A stretch of 62,547 nucleotides of DNA, taken from positions 1 through 62,547 of the forward strand of contig MKRZ01000006.1 in the NCBI GenBank assembly GCA_001897075.1, in the 5' to 3' direction. The stretch comes from Mesorhizobium sp. 61-13 (GTDB taxonomy: Bacteria; Pseudomonadota; Alphaproteobacteria; Rhizobiales; Rhizobiaceae). Position 1 is the stretch's first letter. Each line of letters opens with the position of its first letter. The notes beneath the pieces were generated by a model, which worked only from the letters and a program-made list of their open reading frames with translations, was not told the DNA's origin and ran no database searches. The translations under genes and the position numbers were made by a program. Shown piece after piece: positions 29,119 through 39,728 of the stretch.

Positions 29119-30684
29119 CTACTTGTCGGTGATGATCTTGACCTTGTCGCCAGCCGAAACGGTGGCGCCCGGCGCAAGCGCATTAAGCACCCTGAACAGG
29201 TCCAGCTTGCGGTCGACACCGACCATCTGCGCAGCAAGCGTTCCCATCGTCTGGCCGGGTTTCACTGTAGCGACACGAATACGAAGCGGCTTAAGCGCGG
29301 CCTTCTCGGCCGCCGACAGGATGCGGAAACTTCCACCGACGGAACGGGCAACGCTGTCGAGCGAAGTACTCGCCGCAGGTGCCGCAGTCAGCAGGCGATA
29401 GACCTGCCCCCCTGCGCGGATGACGGTGACGTCGAAACGCCAGCCCTCGGCGCTTGCGCTGGCGATGGCCGCCTCGTTGCCGTTGATCGTCTCCTGACGC
29501 ACGCTGGCGTCATCGAGGCCTGCAACCCAACCGCTGCGGATATAGTCCGTCAGCGAACGATCCTTGCCCACCGACACGCCATCGAAACGCACCGCCATGT
29601 CGCCCGGTCCGGTCGCGGTGACCGCCGTCGCCGAATTGTCGATGATGAAGCCGTCAGGCACCGAGAAGGAGACGCCAAGGCCCGGATGCAGGAAGGTGTT
29701 GCCCCGCACATAACCCTCTTCCGGCGTGTCGCCGTAAAGCAGGCCGTCTATACCGGCGAGAAAGCTGTCCCTGTCGCGGGTGCCGACACCAGGCGGACCG
29801 AACTGGCGCGCATGCCGCAGAGCCAATTCTATACGCTGCGGCGTATTGGGATGCGTCGCCAGAAAATCGAGGCTGGCATCCGTTGCACCGCTGACCGAGC
29901 GAAAATCGGTGTAGGTGGACATCGACTGCAGGAAGCGGCTGGCAGCATAAGGATCATAGCCGGCCTCGCCCACCGATTTGATGCCGATGGCGTCAGCTTC
30001 AAGTTCCTGATTGCGCGAAAACTGCGCCAGCCTGAGCTTGCCCCGGATCAACGCCACCTTTGCAGTCGGGCTATCGCCCAGCACATCCGAAACCACCTTG
30101 GTGGCCAAGCCCTCTTCTGCCTCGAGTTGCTGGCGTTGCAACCCATGATTGGCGGTGACGTGACCCATTTCGTGCGCAACGACAGCCGCAAGTTCGGACG
30201 AATCGTTGGCCAGCGCAAGCAGGCCCCGGGTGATGTAGAGATAACCACCCGGCAGCGCAAAAGCGTTCACGTTCGGCGAATTGAGGATGGTGATGCGGTA
30301 GTTTTGTGTCGGATTGGCCGAAACCGTGGTCAGGCTGCCGATGACCTTGGCGACCATGCGCTCAAGCTTGGGATCGGAATACTCCCCGCCATAGGTGGCC
30401 AGAATGCGCGGGTGCTGGGCGCGCGCCAACTCGGCCAGCTTGTTGTTGGCAGTAACGTTGTCGACAGTTACCGGCTTGTCGGAGGGTCGAAATGCCGATT
30501 CCTGTACATCCGGCGGCGTGATCGCCTGGCAAGCAGCCAAAAGCAGAGTCCCCGCCAGCGCAATCGCGCGCGGCAGCGTCAATTTGCTGAGATGATAAAG
30601 GCCGGTCGACAGATCGGCGTCCTTTCCCGTTCCTGTAGGCAAATCAGGGGCTATCCAACCATCCTTGCGCGGACCTAGCCACAC
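29119..30684 (-). CDS. M48-family metalloprotease, putative Zn-dependent periplasmic protease
   Basis: LAAVVAHEMGHVTANHGLQRQQ (HExxH), NQELEADAIGIKSVGEAGYDPYAA; C-terminal LysM-like IRVATVKPGQTMGTLAAQMVG. N-terminal start uncertain. Confidence 0.88.
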   Translation of the reverse strand: MWLGPRKDGWIAPDLPTGTGKDADLSTGLYHLSKLTLPRAIALAGTLLLAACQAITPPDVQESAFRPSDKPVTVDNVTANNKLAELARAQHPRILATYGGEYSDPKLERMVAKVIGSLTTVSANPTQNYRITILNSPNVNAFALPGGYLYITRGLLALANDSSELAAVVAHEMGHVTANHGLQRQQLEAEEGLATKVVSDVLGDSPTAKVALIRGKLRLAQFSRNQELEADAIGIKSVGEAGYDPYAASRFLQSMSTYTDFRSVSGATDASLDFLATHPNTPQRIELALRHARQFGPPGVGTRDRDSFLAGIDGLLYGDTPEEGYVRGNTFLHPGLGVSFSVPDGFIIDNSATAVTATGPGDMAVRFDGVSVGKDRSLTDYIRSGWVAGLDDASVRQETINGNEAAIASASAEGWRFDVTVIRAGGQVYRLLTAAPAASTSLDSVARSVGGSFRILSAAEKAALKPLRIRVATVKPGQTMGTLAAQMVGVDRKLDLFRVLNALAPGATVSAGDKVKIITDK

Positions 30685-30739
30685 TCAACCTTGCATAGCA
30701 AGAATAAGCCCCGGCTGCCGATGCCGCTTTGGCCGTAAA

Positions 30740-31501
30740 TTATGTCCGCTTCCGGGCAACATCATGTGATTCGCTCTCGGAGCCGATATAGCGCCTGAAC
30801 GCTTCCGGTCCACCCGCGCTGAAGAAACGCTCGGATGGCCCAGTTTCCGCCACCGCTCCATTTTCCACGAAAACCATCTTCCCGGCGATTCGCCTCGCGT
30901 CTTCCGGCTGATGGGTCACAAACAGCACCGTCATACGTCGCTCGGCCTGCAGATCAGCCACGAGATCCAGCATGTCGTCGCGCAAAGCCGGCCCAAGCGA
31001 AGCAAACGGTTCATCAAGCAACAGCACCGGGCGATCACGCACCAGCACGCGCGCGAGCGCCACTCTTTGACGTTCGCCGCCGGACAATTCACGCGGCAAG
31101 CGTCGCTGCTTGCCATCAAGCCCGGTCCGCGCCAATGCCTCGCCAATTGCATCGCGTTGCAGAGACGTCAACTCGAGCGAAGGCGAGCAGCCCAATCCCA
31201 CATTGTCTTCGACCGAAAGGTGCGCGAACAGATTGTTTTCCTGAAATATCATGGAAACGGGCCGGCTGGCGGGCACTTCCAACGTAACGTCCTTACCCGC
31301 GATCAAGACATTGCCGGATTGCGGCGTCTCGAAGCCGGCAACGAGGTTGAGCAAGGTCGACTTGCCCGATCCGCTCGGGCCCATCACCGCGGTAATTTCT
31401 CCCGGCGCAAAGGCCACGTCGAAGTTGAAAACCGCCTCGCCATAGCTGAACGCAATGGCATCCAGCTTGACTGCCGCACCCGACTGCCTCCCGTCATTCA
31501 T
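30740..31501 (-). CDS. thiQ: thiamine ABC transporter ATP-binding protein
   Basis: Starts [57 protein letters not shown]...[32 protein letters not shown]. Confidence 0.9.
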   Translation of the reverse strand: MNDGRQSGAAVKLDAIAFSYGEAVFNFDVAFAPGEITAVMGPSGSGKSTLLNLVAGFETPQSGNVLIAGKDVTLEVPASRPVSMIFQENNLFAHLSVEDNVGLGCSPSLELTSLQRDAIGEALARTGLDGKQRRLPRELSGGERQRVALARVLVRDRPVLLLDEPFASLGPALRDDMLDLVADLQAERRMTVLFVTHQPEDARRIAGKMVFVENGAVAETGPSERFFSAGGPEAFRRYIGSESESHDVARKRT

Positions 31502-33115
31502 GCGGAAGCATCCTTTCCGAAACGAGCCGCAACAAACATAAGTGCAAGGCAAAGAGCGCCGAGAATCAGTGCAAGGCCGGCTGCATCCTCGGTCCGGTAG
31601 CTGCCCATCCGCGACAGCAAAAGAAGGCAGTGTTTGCACAGAATCGCTGCCGAAGAGGGCAATCACGCCAAGGTCACCCAGAGACAGCGCCATGGCAAAG
31701 GCGAAGGCCGTCGCCAACGGTCGCCGCACCGGCGGCCAGTCGATCAGCTTCAGGCGGTTCCAGCCGGAAATGCCGAGCAGCGCGCATAACCGCTCGTGGC
31801 GTTCGCTGGCGGCATCATAGGCAGGACGCAGCGCGCGGATCGCAAACGGCATCGCCATCACCGCGTTCACGGTCACGACCATCACCGGGGCCAGCGCAAA
31901 CACATCTCCCACATGACGCAACAGGATAAACCAGCCCGCACCTATGACGATCGGCGGGACAACCAGCACGAACCCGGCACCGGTATCGGTTGCATATTCG
32001 AGCAGCGTTCTGCCTTGCCCCGAACGTTTCAATGCCAGTGCGCGGCGCGCCATGATCAAAGAAAGCGACAAGGCTGTAGACAGAACGGCCGACATGAAGG
32101 CAAGCACAAGACTGGTCAGCCCCGCACGGCGCACCGCGCCTTCCCCAACCAGCCGCGTAAGATCGGCCTGAACACCTGCCGCAACCGTCGCTACCATCGG
32201 CCCGGCGACAAACAAGAGAGAAAGCGCGATCAGTGCTGCGTTGAAGGCTGCCTCGCCTTTTGCGACCGAAAGATAGCGGCGGGTCGCAACTGACAGGTTT
32301 GCATCGCCAACAGTGTTCGCGCCAAGACGTGTAAGAACAAGCACTACGGCAAGCGTCAACGCGATCTGCAGCAAGGTCAGCGCCACGGCGAGGATGGGAT
32401 CGAAATCGAAACGCAATGCCTGGTAGATGGCCACTTCGAGCGTGGTCCCCCGCGGCCCTCCACCAAGCGTCAGGACGATGGTGAACGAGGTGATGCAGAG
32501 CATGAAGACCAGCCCGGCGATGCCCGGCAACGCCTGCCGCAGCACCGGCCATTCGATCAGTCGAAAAGCGGGGCGCACACCCATGCCGAGTTGGCTTGCC
32601 AGCCGCCATTGATCGGCCGGCACAGTCTGCAAGGCTTCCAGAAAAAGCCGTGTCGCAAGGGGCAAATTGAAGAACACATGCGCCACAAGAATTCCCGACA
32701 GGCCATAGATGCCCGGCCATCTGCCGCCGCCCAGGCCGCCGAGGAAATCGGCGAAGTAGCCGGCACGCCCGTAAAGTGCCAGAAGGCCAAGCGCGGCAAC
32801 AATCGCCGGCAGCGCCAGCGGCACCGCGAAGAGTTGCAGGATAAGGTCGCGGCCGAAAAAGCGTGGATGGCGGGCCAGAGCGCGGGCAACAAACAGCGCC
32901 GGCAACACCGAGAGCAAAGTAGACAGGATCGCTTGCCACAGCGTGAAACGCGCAACGCGCAACAGGTAGCCATCAAAGGCAGCCACGGCGCCGGACAAGT
33001 CACGAGCCCCCTCGGCAACCAGCCCGACACACGCACCGCCGATGAGCAGCGCGATTGCGGCAAGCGCCACGACGCCGGCCGCTATGCGAGGGTCTGATCT
33101 ACGGGTCAGGCGCAT
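31498..33115 (-). pseudogene. thiP: thiamine ABC transporter permease ThiP, apparently frameshifted near 31623
   Basis: Permease frame intact to GSDSVQTLP; the expected C-terminus ([42 protein letters not shown]) is in the +1 frame, ending at 31498 in an ATGA overlap with thiQ. The ORF as sequenced reads on into thiQ (801 aa). Confidence 0.8.
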
Positions 33116-33140
33116 CGGTACCGAATATCCAGTGTCCTGA

Positions 33141-33173
33141 AACACCTCTCCCCGGCTTGCGAGGAGAGGTGTT
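33141..33173 (-). other. strong hairpin in thiB-thiP intergenic region
   Basis: AACACCTCTCC...GGAGAGGTGTT, 11-bp perfect stem. Confidence 0.75.
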
Positions 33174-33191
33174 CGCGCAGGATTGCCAACC

Positions 33192-34190
33192 CTATTTGCT
33201 CATCACGCCAAGCCACTCATCGACCCAGGCCTTACGGTTCTGGGCCACTTCTTCGGGGCTGAACAGCAAAGTCTTGGTCGGCTTGACCAGTCTGTCGAAA
33301 GCCGGGTTCAGCGGCTTGTCCGTCTTGCCTGCCGGGAACATCCAGTTCGTCTCGGGAATGACGTCCTGGAAACCGGGGCCTGTCATGAAGGCCACGAACT
33401 TTTCCGACAGCGGATTCTTGGCACCGCTGGTCGTGATACCGGCGACCTCGATCTGCAGATAGTGACCCTCATCGAACGCCGCCGCCTGATAGCGTTCACT
33501 GCTTTCAGCCACCATGTGGTACGCAGGCGAAGTGGTGTACGACAGCACCATCGGCGCTTCACCCTTGGTGAACAGGCCATAGGCCTCGCTCCAGCCCGGC
33601 GTCACCGTCAACACCCGACCCTTGAGCTTGGCCCAAGCCTCGCCCGCCTTGTCGCCATAGACCGACTTGACCCACAAAAGCAGGCCCAGGCCGGGCGTCG
33701 ATGTGCGTGGGTCCTGAATGGCGATCTTCTGCTCGGGATCGCCCTCCACCAGTTCCTTCAGGCTCTTCGGCGGTGCCTTCAGTTTTTCGGTGTCGTAGAT
33801 GACGGCGAAGTAGCCGTAGTCATACGGCACGAAGATATCGTCGCTCCAGCCGCCAGGTACGTTGGTTTCGCCAACGACGCCATGCGGCGCAAACAGTCCG
33901 GTTGCCTTTGCTTCGGCTGTAAGATTGGTGTCGAGACCAAGGACCACGTCAGCCTTGGTCGAGGCCCCCTCCAGCTTGACGCGGTTCAAGAGGGCCACGC
34001 CATCAGCAACCGAAACGAAATCGACTTCGCAGCCGCATTCGGCCTCGAAATTCTTCTTCACCTGCGGACCCGGGCCCCATTCCGCAGTGAAGCTCTCATA
34101 GGTGTAGACCGTCAGCTTTTCCTTGGCCGAAGCAGGAACAATCAGGGCAAGCGTAGTTGCTGCAAGAAACGATAAAAGCACTGTGCGCAT
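33192..34190 (-). CDS. thiB: thiamine ABC transporter substrate-binding protein
   Basis: [75 protein letters not shown]; downstream of a TPP riboswitch. Confidence 0.93.
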   Translation of the reverse strand: MRTVLLSFLAATTLALIVPASAKEKLTVYTYESFTAEWGPGPQVKKNFEAECGCEVDFVSVADGVALLNRVKLEGASTKADVVLGLDTNLTAEAKATGLFAPHGVVGETNVPGGWSDDIFVPYDYGYFAVIYDTEKLKAPPKSLKELVEGDPEQKIAIQDPRTSTPGLGLLLWVKSVYGDKAGEAWAKLKGRVLTVTPGWSEAYGLFTKGEAPMVLSYTTSPAYHMVAESSERYQAAAFDEGHYLQIEVAGITTSGAKNPLSEKFVAFMTGPGFQDVIPETNWMFPAGKTDKPLNPAFDRLVKPTKTLLFSPEEVAQNRKAWVDEWLGVMSK

Positions 34191-34250
34191 CGGCGCCTCC
34201 TTCATTCAAACAAACAAGGGAATTGAGGCGCCGGGAGATCCCGAAAGCAT

Positions 34251-34343
34251 CTAATCCCTCCGCCGGTACAAACCGGATCAGGTTCAGCGGGTTGGCATTT
34301 GCCTCTCAGCCGGTCCGCATGACGCGTCCGGCACCCCGTTAGA
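34251..34343 (-). promoter_or_regulatory. TPP (THI element) riboswitch controlling thiBPQ
   Basis: On minus: CTAACGGGGTGCCGGACGCG...GGACCGGCTGAGAGGCAAATGCCAACCCGCTGAACCTGATCCGGTTTGTACCGGCGGAGGGATTAG; canonical CUGAGA and ACCUGAUC...GGAGGGA. Confidence 0.95.
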
Positions 34344-34441
34344 GCGTTTCGACACATAGTCCCGGAAGATCGGCCTTGCAAGAGTGAGCTTGCCGGCGTC
34401 GGACTTCCGTTCTGCAATGGGGGCTGCTAAGGGCCTCGCCT

Positions 34442-35086
34442 ATGAGCAAATTCACCATCTTGCTGGGCGGCGACCTCGTCCGAACTCCTGTGCTCGACGA
34501 TCAGGTCGCGGGAACGCGCGTCATCGCCGCCGATTCGGGTATCCGCCATGCCGAGTTGCTCGAGCTGACGCCGGAGCTTTGGGTTGGAGATTTCGATTCC
34601 GTGCCGGACGGCCTGCCGCACCGCCTGCAGTCCGTGCCGACCCAAAGGTTTCCCGCTGAGAAGGACAAAACCGACGGTGAGTTGGCAATCGACATTGCAA
34701 GAGAGAAAGGTGCCAGCGAGTTGATCCTTGCCGGTGCCTTCGGCGGACTGCGTACCGACCATGCATTCCTGCATCTGGCGCTGGCTGTGCGCCTCGCGCA
34801 AGGCGGCGTCTCCGTTTTGTTGACCAGCGGCGCACAGGAAGGTGTGCCACTGCTCAACCGGTCGATGCATTTCGACTATGCCGAAGGCACCATGTTCTCG
34901 ATCCTCGGCTTTTCCGATCTGGACGGGCTGACGGTCGAAGGCGCCGGCTGGCCGCTCCGGAACGTCAAGGTGCCGTTCGGCTCGTCGCTTACGATCTCCA
35001 ACGTGGTCGCCGGAAAATTGCGTATCGAGCTCGCCAGCGGTCGGGCACTGCTCGTTGCCCATCCCTTCCCGATTTCCGGAACCTGA
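34442..35086 (+). CDS. thiN: thiamine diphosphokinase
   Basis: FTILLGGDLVRTPVLDDQVAGTRVIAADSGIRHAELLELTPELWVGDFDSVPDGL...FPAEKDKTDGELAIDIA...GAFGGLRTDHAFLH. Confidence 0.9.
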   Translation: MSKFTILLGGDLVRTPVLDDQVAGTRVIAADSGIRHAELLELTPELWVGDFDSVPDGLPHRLQSVPTQRFPAEKDKTDGELAIDIAREKGASELILAGAFGGLRTDHAFLHLALAVRLAQGGVSVLLTSGAQEGVPLLNRSMHFDYAEGTMFSILGFSDLDGLTVEGAGWPLRNVKVPFGSSLTISNVVAGKLRIELASGRALLVAHPFPISGT

Positions 35087-35087
35087 C

Positions 35088-36908
35088 ATGGCCCCGCCGC
35101 TCCTCAATCTCACTGGCATTAAGCTGACCTTTGGCGGCACGCCGTTGCTCGACGGGGCAGAGCTGACCGTCACCGCAGGTGACAAGATCGCCCTGGTCGG
35201 CCGCAACGGCTCCGGCAAGTCCACGCTGTTGAAGATCGCAGCGGGGCTGGTCGAAGCGCAGGACGGCGAAGTATTCCGCCAGCCTTCGGCAACGATCCGC
35301 TACTTGCCCCAGGTGCCGGATATGGACGGGTTCGCCAGCGTGCGCGCTTATGTCGAGGCGGGCCTTGGTCCCGCCGACGACCCACATCGCGCTACCTACC
35401 TGATGGAGCATCTTGGGCTGACCGGAGACGAAAGACCCGACGAGCTTTCGGGCGGAGAAGCCCGCCGCGCGGCCCTTGCCCGCGTCATGGCCCCGGAACC
35501 CGATATTCTCCTGCTCGACGAACCGACCAACCACCTCGACCTGCAAGTCATCGAATGGCTGGAAGACGAGCTCGCCCGCACATCTTCGGCCTTGATCGTC
35601 ATCTCGCACGACCGCCGCTTCCTCGAACGCGTTTCCCGCGCGACCGTCTGGCTGGATCGCGGCCAGACCCGCCGGCTGGACAGGGGCTTTGGCCATTTCG
35701 AGGAATGGCGCGACAAGGTTCTGGAGGAAGAAGAGCGCGAGCAGCACAAGCTTGGCCGCCAGATCGTTCGCGAGGAGCATTGGCTGCGCTACGGCGTCAC
35801 CGCACGCCGCAAGCGCAATATGCGCAGGCTGGGCGAACTCCAGACCATGCGGCAGCGCTTTCGCGGCCACAAGGGTGCCGAGGGCACCGCTACCATGGTG
35901 GCAAGCGACGCAGCCGAATCCGGCAAGCTGGTCGTCGAAGCCAAGGGAATCGGCAAGAGCTTCGGCGACCTCATCGTCGTCAAGGATTTCTCCACCCGTA
36001 TCCAGAGGGGCGATCGCATCGGCCTCGTCGGCCCCAATGGTGCGGGCAAGACGACGCTATTGAAAATGCTGACCGGGGAACTCGCACCGGATACCGGCAC
36101 CATCCGCCTCGGCGTCAATCTCGAGATCGCCACGCTTGACCAGAAGCGTGAGGCGGTCGATCCGAATGAGACGCTGACCCACTATCTGACCGACGGTCGC
36201 GGCGAAAACCTCGTCATCAACGGCGAACAGCGCCACGTCGTTTCCTACATGAAAGACTTTCTCTTCAAGCCGGAGCAGGCGCGCACTCCCGTGCGTGAAC
36301 TCTCCGGCGGCGAGCGGGCAAGGCTGCTTTTGGCGCGCGTTCTCGCCCGTCCGGCCAATCTGCTGGTACTCGACGAACCGACCAACGATCTCGATATGGA
36401 GACGCTGGAACTGTTGCAGGAACTGGTCGCCGGTTTCTCCGGCACCGTCATTCTGGTCAGCCACGACCGCGACTTCCTCGACCGCACAGTGACGAGCACC
36501 ATCGCACCAGACGGCAACGGCCGCTGGATCGAATATGCCGGCGGCTATTCCGACCTGCTAGCGCAGCGGGGTGGTACAAGGCTTGACGACCGAAAACTAC
36601 GCGCACGCACTACCGTCGAAGACGCGCCCCCCGTGGAGAAAAACCCACCGGCAGCAGCGAAGTCACCTGCCACCAAACTGTCTTTCAAGCAGAAATTTGC
36701 GCTGGAGAACCTGCCAACGAAGATGGCTGCCGTGTCTTCATCGATCGCGACACTTGAAAACAATATTGCCGATCCAGCCTTCTATGAGCGCGATCCCAAG
36801 GGCTTCCAGAAGACCATCGCCGCACTCGACAAGGAGCGCGCCACGCTTACCGCCCTTGAGGAAGAATGGCTGGAGCTGGAAATGCTGCGCGAGGAACTGG
36901 AAGGCTAG
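35088..36908 (+). CDS. ABC-F family ATPase (Uup-like)
   Basis: Two ABC domains (GRNGSGKST, GPNGAGKTT), LSGGEARRAALARV and LSGGERARLLLARV, no TM segments, C-terminal coiled-coil. Confidence 0.9.
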   Translation: MAPPLLNLTGIKLTFGGTPLLDGAELTVTAGDKIALVGRNGSGKSTLLKIAAGLVEAQDGEVFRQPSATIRYLPQVPDMDGFASVRAYVEAGLGPADDPHRATYLMEHLGLTGDERPDELSGGEARRAALARVMAPEPDILLLDEPTNHLDLQVIEWLEDELARTSSALIVISHDRRFLERVSRATVWLDRGQTRRLDRGFGHFEEWRDKVLEEEEREQHKLGRQIVREEHWLRYGVTARRKRNMRRLGELQTMRQRFRGHKGAEGTATMVASDAAESGKLVVEAKGIGKSFGDLIVVKDFSTRIQRGDRIGLVGPNGAGKTTLLKMLTGELAPDTGTIRLGVNLEIATLDQKREAVDPNETLTHYLTDGRGENLVINGEQRHVVSYMKDFLFKPEQARTPVRELSGGERARLLLARVLARPANLLVLDEPTNDLDMETLELLQELVAGFSGTVILVSHDRDFLDRTVTSTIAPDGNGRWIEYAGGYSDLLAQRGGTRLDDRKLRARTTVEDAPPVEKNPPAAAKSPATKLSFKQKFALENLPTKMAAVSSSIATLENNIADPAFYERDPKGFQKTIAALDKERATLTALEEEWLELEMLREELEG

Positions 36909-36909
36909 A

Positions 36910-36952
36910 GCATTTTGCAGTCAGACGGAATCGTCTGACGTTGCACAAATGC
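36910..36952. repeat. imperfect intergenic inverted repeat
   Basis: GCATTTTGCAGTCAGACG-gaat-CGTCTGACGTTGCACAAATGC. Confidence 0.6.
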
Positions 36953-37017
36953 GGCTAAAGAAACTGAACCGGAGCAGCGAGATGTGCATTCCTCAGAACG
37001 CCCGCTGCTTTGGATCG

Positions 37018-37956
37018 CTACAGGCAAGCCTCGCAGATTGCATTGATATGGCGGCAATCCGTGCCGCAGCAGCCACCCAGAACAGAAATATGCTTGTAGC
37101 GGTCGCGTATGGCACGGTAACGACGACCGAGGTCGGCCGGGTCGCCGGGATCGAGCTCGGTTGCCTCATCGAGCTCCGCATGGCTCTTTGTCGAGGCGTT
37201 CGCCCGCACCCCGCGAATGCGTTTCATCCAGCGCGCGCTATCTCCCAGAACCTCTTCGAAATGGCTCGGATGAGCGCAGTTGATCATGAAATAGGCCGGC
37301 GCACCGTCGGTCTCGTCGTCTACCAGTTCAATCGCCTCCTGCAGGCTCTCCCCCGAGGGAAGACGGCCATCTGTTTCGACAGTGAACGAAATCACCGAAG
37401 GCAGGCCAACGCTCATCGCCGCGCAGGCGACGCCGACAGCTTCGTTGGTGTAGTTCATGGTGACCGCGCTTACCATGTCGGCTCCGGCGGCGCGAAAAGC
37501 CGAGACCTGATCGCGGTGATAGTCTTCCGCCTGGCAAATCGTCATCAGCGCGTCGGGACGGTAACCATCGCCGCGAGGGCCAATTACGCCGTTCACCAGA
37601 ACCGCCATGCCGCGCGCCACGTAAGGTTCAGCGAGCGTCCGCGCGTTTGCGACGGCACGGCGGTTGATACCGGCAAGCGCCTCGCGCGGATAGCCAAGCT
37701 TCTCACCCCAATCGAGATTGGCTCGCCATGTCGGCGTATCGAGTACGAAACCCACGCCGTTTCGTTCGGCGATATCCAGATATTGCCGGAAATAGTCATC
37801 GAGCCGCGCCAGGCCGGATGCATCGTCAAGCAACGGGAATGCCGCAAAGCTTGGCAATTCGACGCCGTCCAGAAAAACCAGCGAGGTCTCCAATCCGCCG
37901 TCCATCAGCAGAACGGTTTCACCCAATTCCCTTGGATCGACCTTTGCAGCCCACAT
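37018..37956 (-). CDS. homocysteine S-methyltransferase family protein
   Basis: VLLMDGGLETSLVFLDGVELPSFAAF...AVTMNYTNEAVGVACAAMSVGLPSVISFTVETDG...MINCAHPSHFEEVL...VLGGCCGTDCRHI. Confidence 0.85.
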   Translation of the reverse strand: MWAAKVDPRELGETVLLMDGGLETSLVFLDGVELPSFAAFPLLDDASGLARLDDYFRQYLDIAERNGVGFVLDTPTWRANLDWGEKLGYPREALAGINRRAVANARTLAEPYVARGMAVLVNGVIGPRGDGYRPDALMTICQAEDYHRDQVSAFRAAGADMVSAVTMNYTNEAVGVACAAMSVGLPSVISFTVETDGRLPSGESLQEAIELVDDETDGAPAYFMINCAHPSHFEEVLGDSARWMKRIRGVRANASTKSHAELDEATELDPGDPADLGRRYRAIRDRYKHISVLGGCCGTDCRHINAICEACL

Positions 37957-38129
37957 GCAGTGTGCTCCGAAAACTCAAAGGCATCGAACCAGCAGTAGGG
38001 GAAATTTCAAACCGGCCGATGCGAGACAGCGACACGCGAACAGGAAAACCCACTCGCGGATCGCCCGGTTCACCGAGCGATACTAGCATATGCTGTCGCA
38101 ACTGCCACCGCGCACGCGGCGAGGCGGCT

Positions 38130-39659
38130 TCAACCCGCCGATTTTGCCTGCCACGCCTTCAGCGCTTCGTCGAACACCTTGTCGCCCGGAATGCCTTTTT
38201 CCATCGTCAACAGTGCCCGGCGTCCGGATTTGTAGATTACCGGAACGTCGATCCACTCCTGGTTCCGCAGCAGCGTCAAGTTGGCGTTTTCATCAGCTGC
38301 GGTATCATTGAGCGCGACGAGGAAATAGCCGTCGGCGATCTTGGCCGGAATACCAATCAACGGGCTGCCTGCATCCTGTTCCGCCGTCTTCAAGGCGATG
38401 CGAAGCACGTTCTCGATACCGCCGCCTTCGAAGCCATCGGGCGTCAGGAAGATCATCTCGACGATATGGCTGGCCGGCAACGTCTGGTCAGCATTGCGGC
38501 GGATGGTCAGGCGCAACTGCACATCCTTGCCCGGAATTGTAGCCTCGCCCCGGATCGCGGGCTCGGGCGGCGCATCGCCTCCAGGCGATTCCTGGACCAG
38601 CGACCAGACGATGTTGCCGGGTTCCGCGGAACCCTGTGCAACGCTGGTACGCTCTTCATAGAAAATTGCCTTTTGTCCAACCGGCACCGCAGCCTGCGTT
38701 TCGGGCGCAGCCGGCGGTGTCTGTTCGCTGGCGGCAGGTGGCGCAGCCGTAGTGTCTGCGGCAGGAGCCGTAGGCGCCACGGCCGGTGGAGGCGTGGTCA
38801 ACGCAACGACGGAGGTGCCTTCACCGACACCACTTTCGCCTGCCGCTGGGCCGGGATCTGTCTCGTTTCCGTCCGGCATCAAGCGCTGGGTGAACTTCGT
38901 CGTGTCGCCGTCATCGGTTCCACTTGCCGGGCTTGCAGCCGGAGCCGGCGTCGCCGCAGGTTCATTGGCAGCGGTTTCAGTGCCGGCGATCGGGGCGACC
39001 TTGACCGGTTTGACCACGACAGGTTTCGGCTCGTCGCTCGAAGCGAACATGCTTTGGAAAGCATCCTTGTTCAGCCACACACCATACGCTCCACCGGCGA
39101 CCACCAGAGCGGCAATGGCAGCAGCGATCAGGCCCTTATAGCTGCGCTTTTCATCCGGTTCGTCGACATGAGCGAAGACATCGCCACGGCGGCCGCCTTC
39201 CCTTTCAAATTCGTCGCCTGCCGGATAGACCGGGCCGCTGTCGGTCGCAGCGTACTCCGGTGGCGCGGGCTCAGTCCAAACCGCCTGTTCGGCATTGCGC
39301 CACGACGGGTCCGGCTTGGCCTCCAGATTGGGTGACGCCGCCTCAGCCTTTGCAGTCGGCCGGACATGGGTAGGCTGGTTCTTGTTTTTGTCGATCGAGG
39401 AAAAGATATCGTCCAGTTCCGCCAGCGGATCTACCTCCGCAACGGCCGGCGGCGCATAGCCGCTCTCCACCGTTGCAATGGCGTCTTCAAGCGCTCGCTT
39501 CTGGCGTTCTGCCACCGCGGCAGGCGGTGCAGGCTGAATGGCCGCCAGCTTGGCAGCAACGGTCGAGCGCGCCTTGTCATAGACCTTCGCTCGCATCTGC
39601 GGCGTGGTGTCGCCGAGACCGTCGATCGTCTTTTTCAGAACCGCAACGAAATCTGCCAT
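38130..39659 (-). CDS. conserved hypothetical single-pass membrane protein, Ala/Pro-rich central region
   Basis: Intact 509-aa ORF: MADFVAVLKKTIDGLGDTTPQMRAKVYDKARSTVAAKLAAI...; TM GLIAAAIAALVVAGGAYGVWL; long disordered segment; ordered C-terminus. Confidence 0.75.
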   Translation of the reverse strand: MADFVAVLKKTIDGLGDTTPQMRAKVYDKARSTVAAKLAAIQPAPPAAVAERQKRALEDAIATVESGYAPPAVAEVDPLAELDDIFSSIDKNKNQPTHVRPTAKAEAASPNLEAKPDPSWRNAEQAVWTEPAPPEYAATDSGPVYPAGDEFEREGGRRGDVFAHVDEPDEKRSYKGLIAAAIAALVVAGGAYGVWLNKDAFQSMFASSDEPKPVVVKPVKVAPIAGTETAANEPAATPAPAASPASGTDDGDTTKFTQRLMPDGNETDPGPAAGESGVGEGTSVVALTTPPPAVAPTAPAADTTAAPPAASEQTPPAAPETQAAVPVGQKAIFYEERTSVAQGSAEPGNIVWSLVQESPGGDAPPEPAIRGEATIPGKDVQLRLTIRRNADQTLPASHIVEMIFLTPDGFEGGGIENVLRIALKTAEQDAGSPLIGIPAKIADGYFLVALNDTAADENANLTLLRNQEWIDVPVIYKSGRRALLTMEKGIPGDKVFDEALKAWQAKSAG

Positions 39660-39728
39660 GCTTCGGTTGACCTATTACTTCCTCGCCAACCAGCCCCGAA
39701 CGGGTCCCTGGCCGGCAGATCGGGATAG

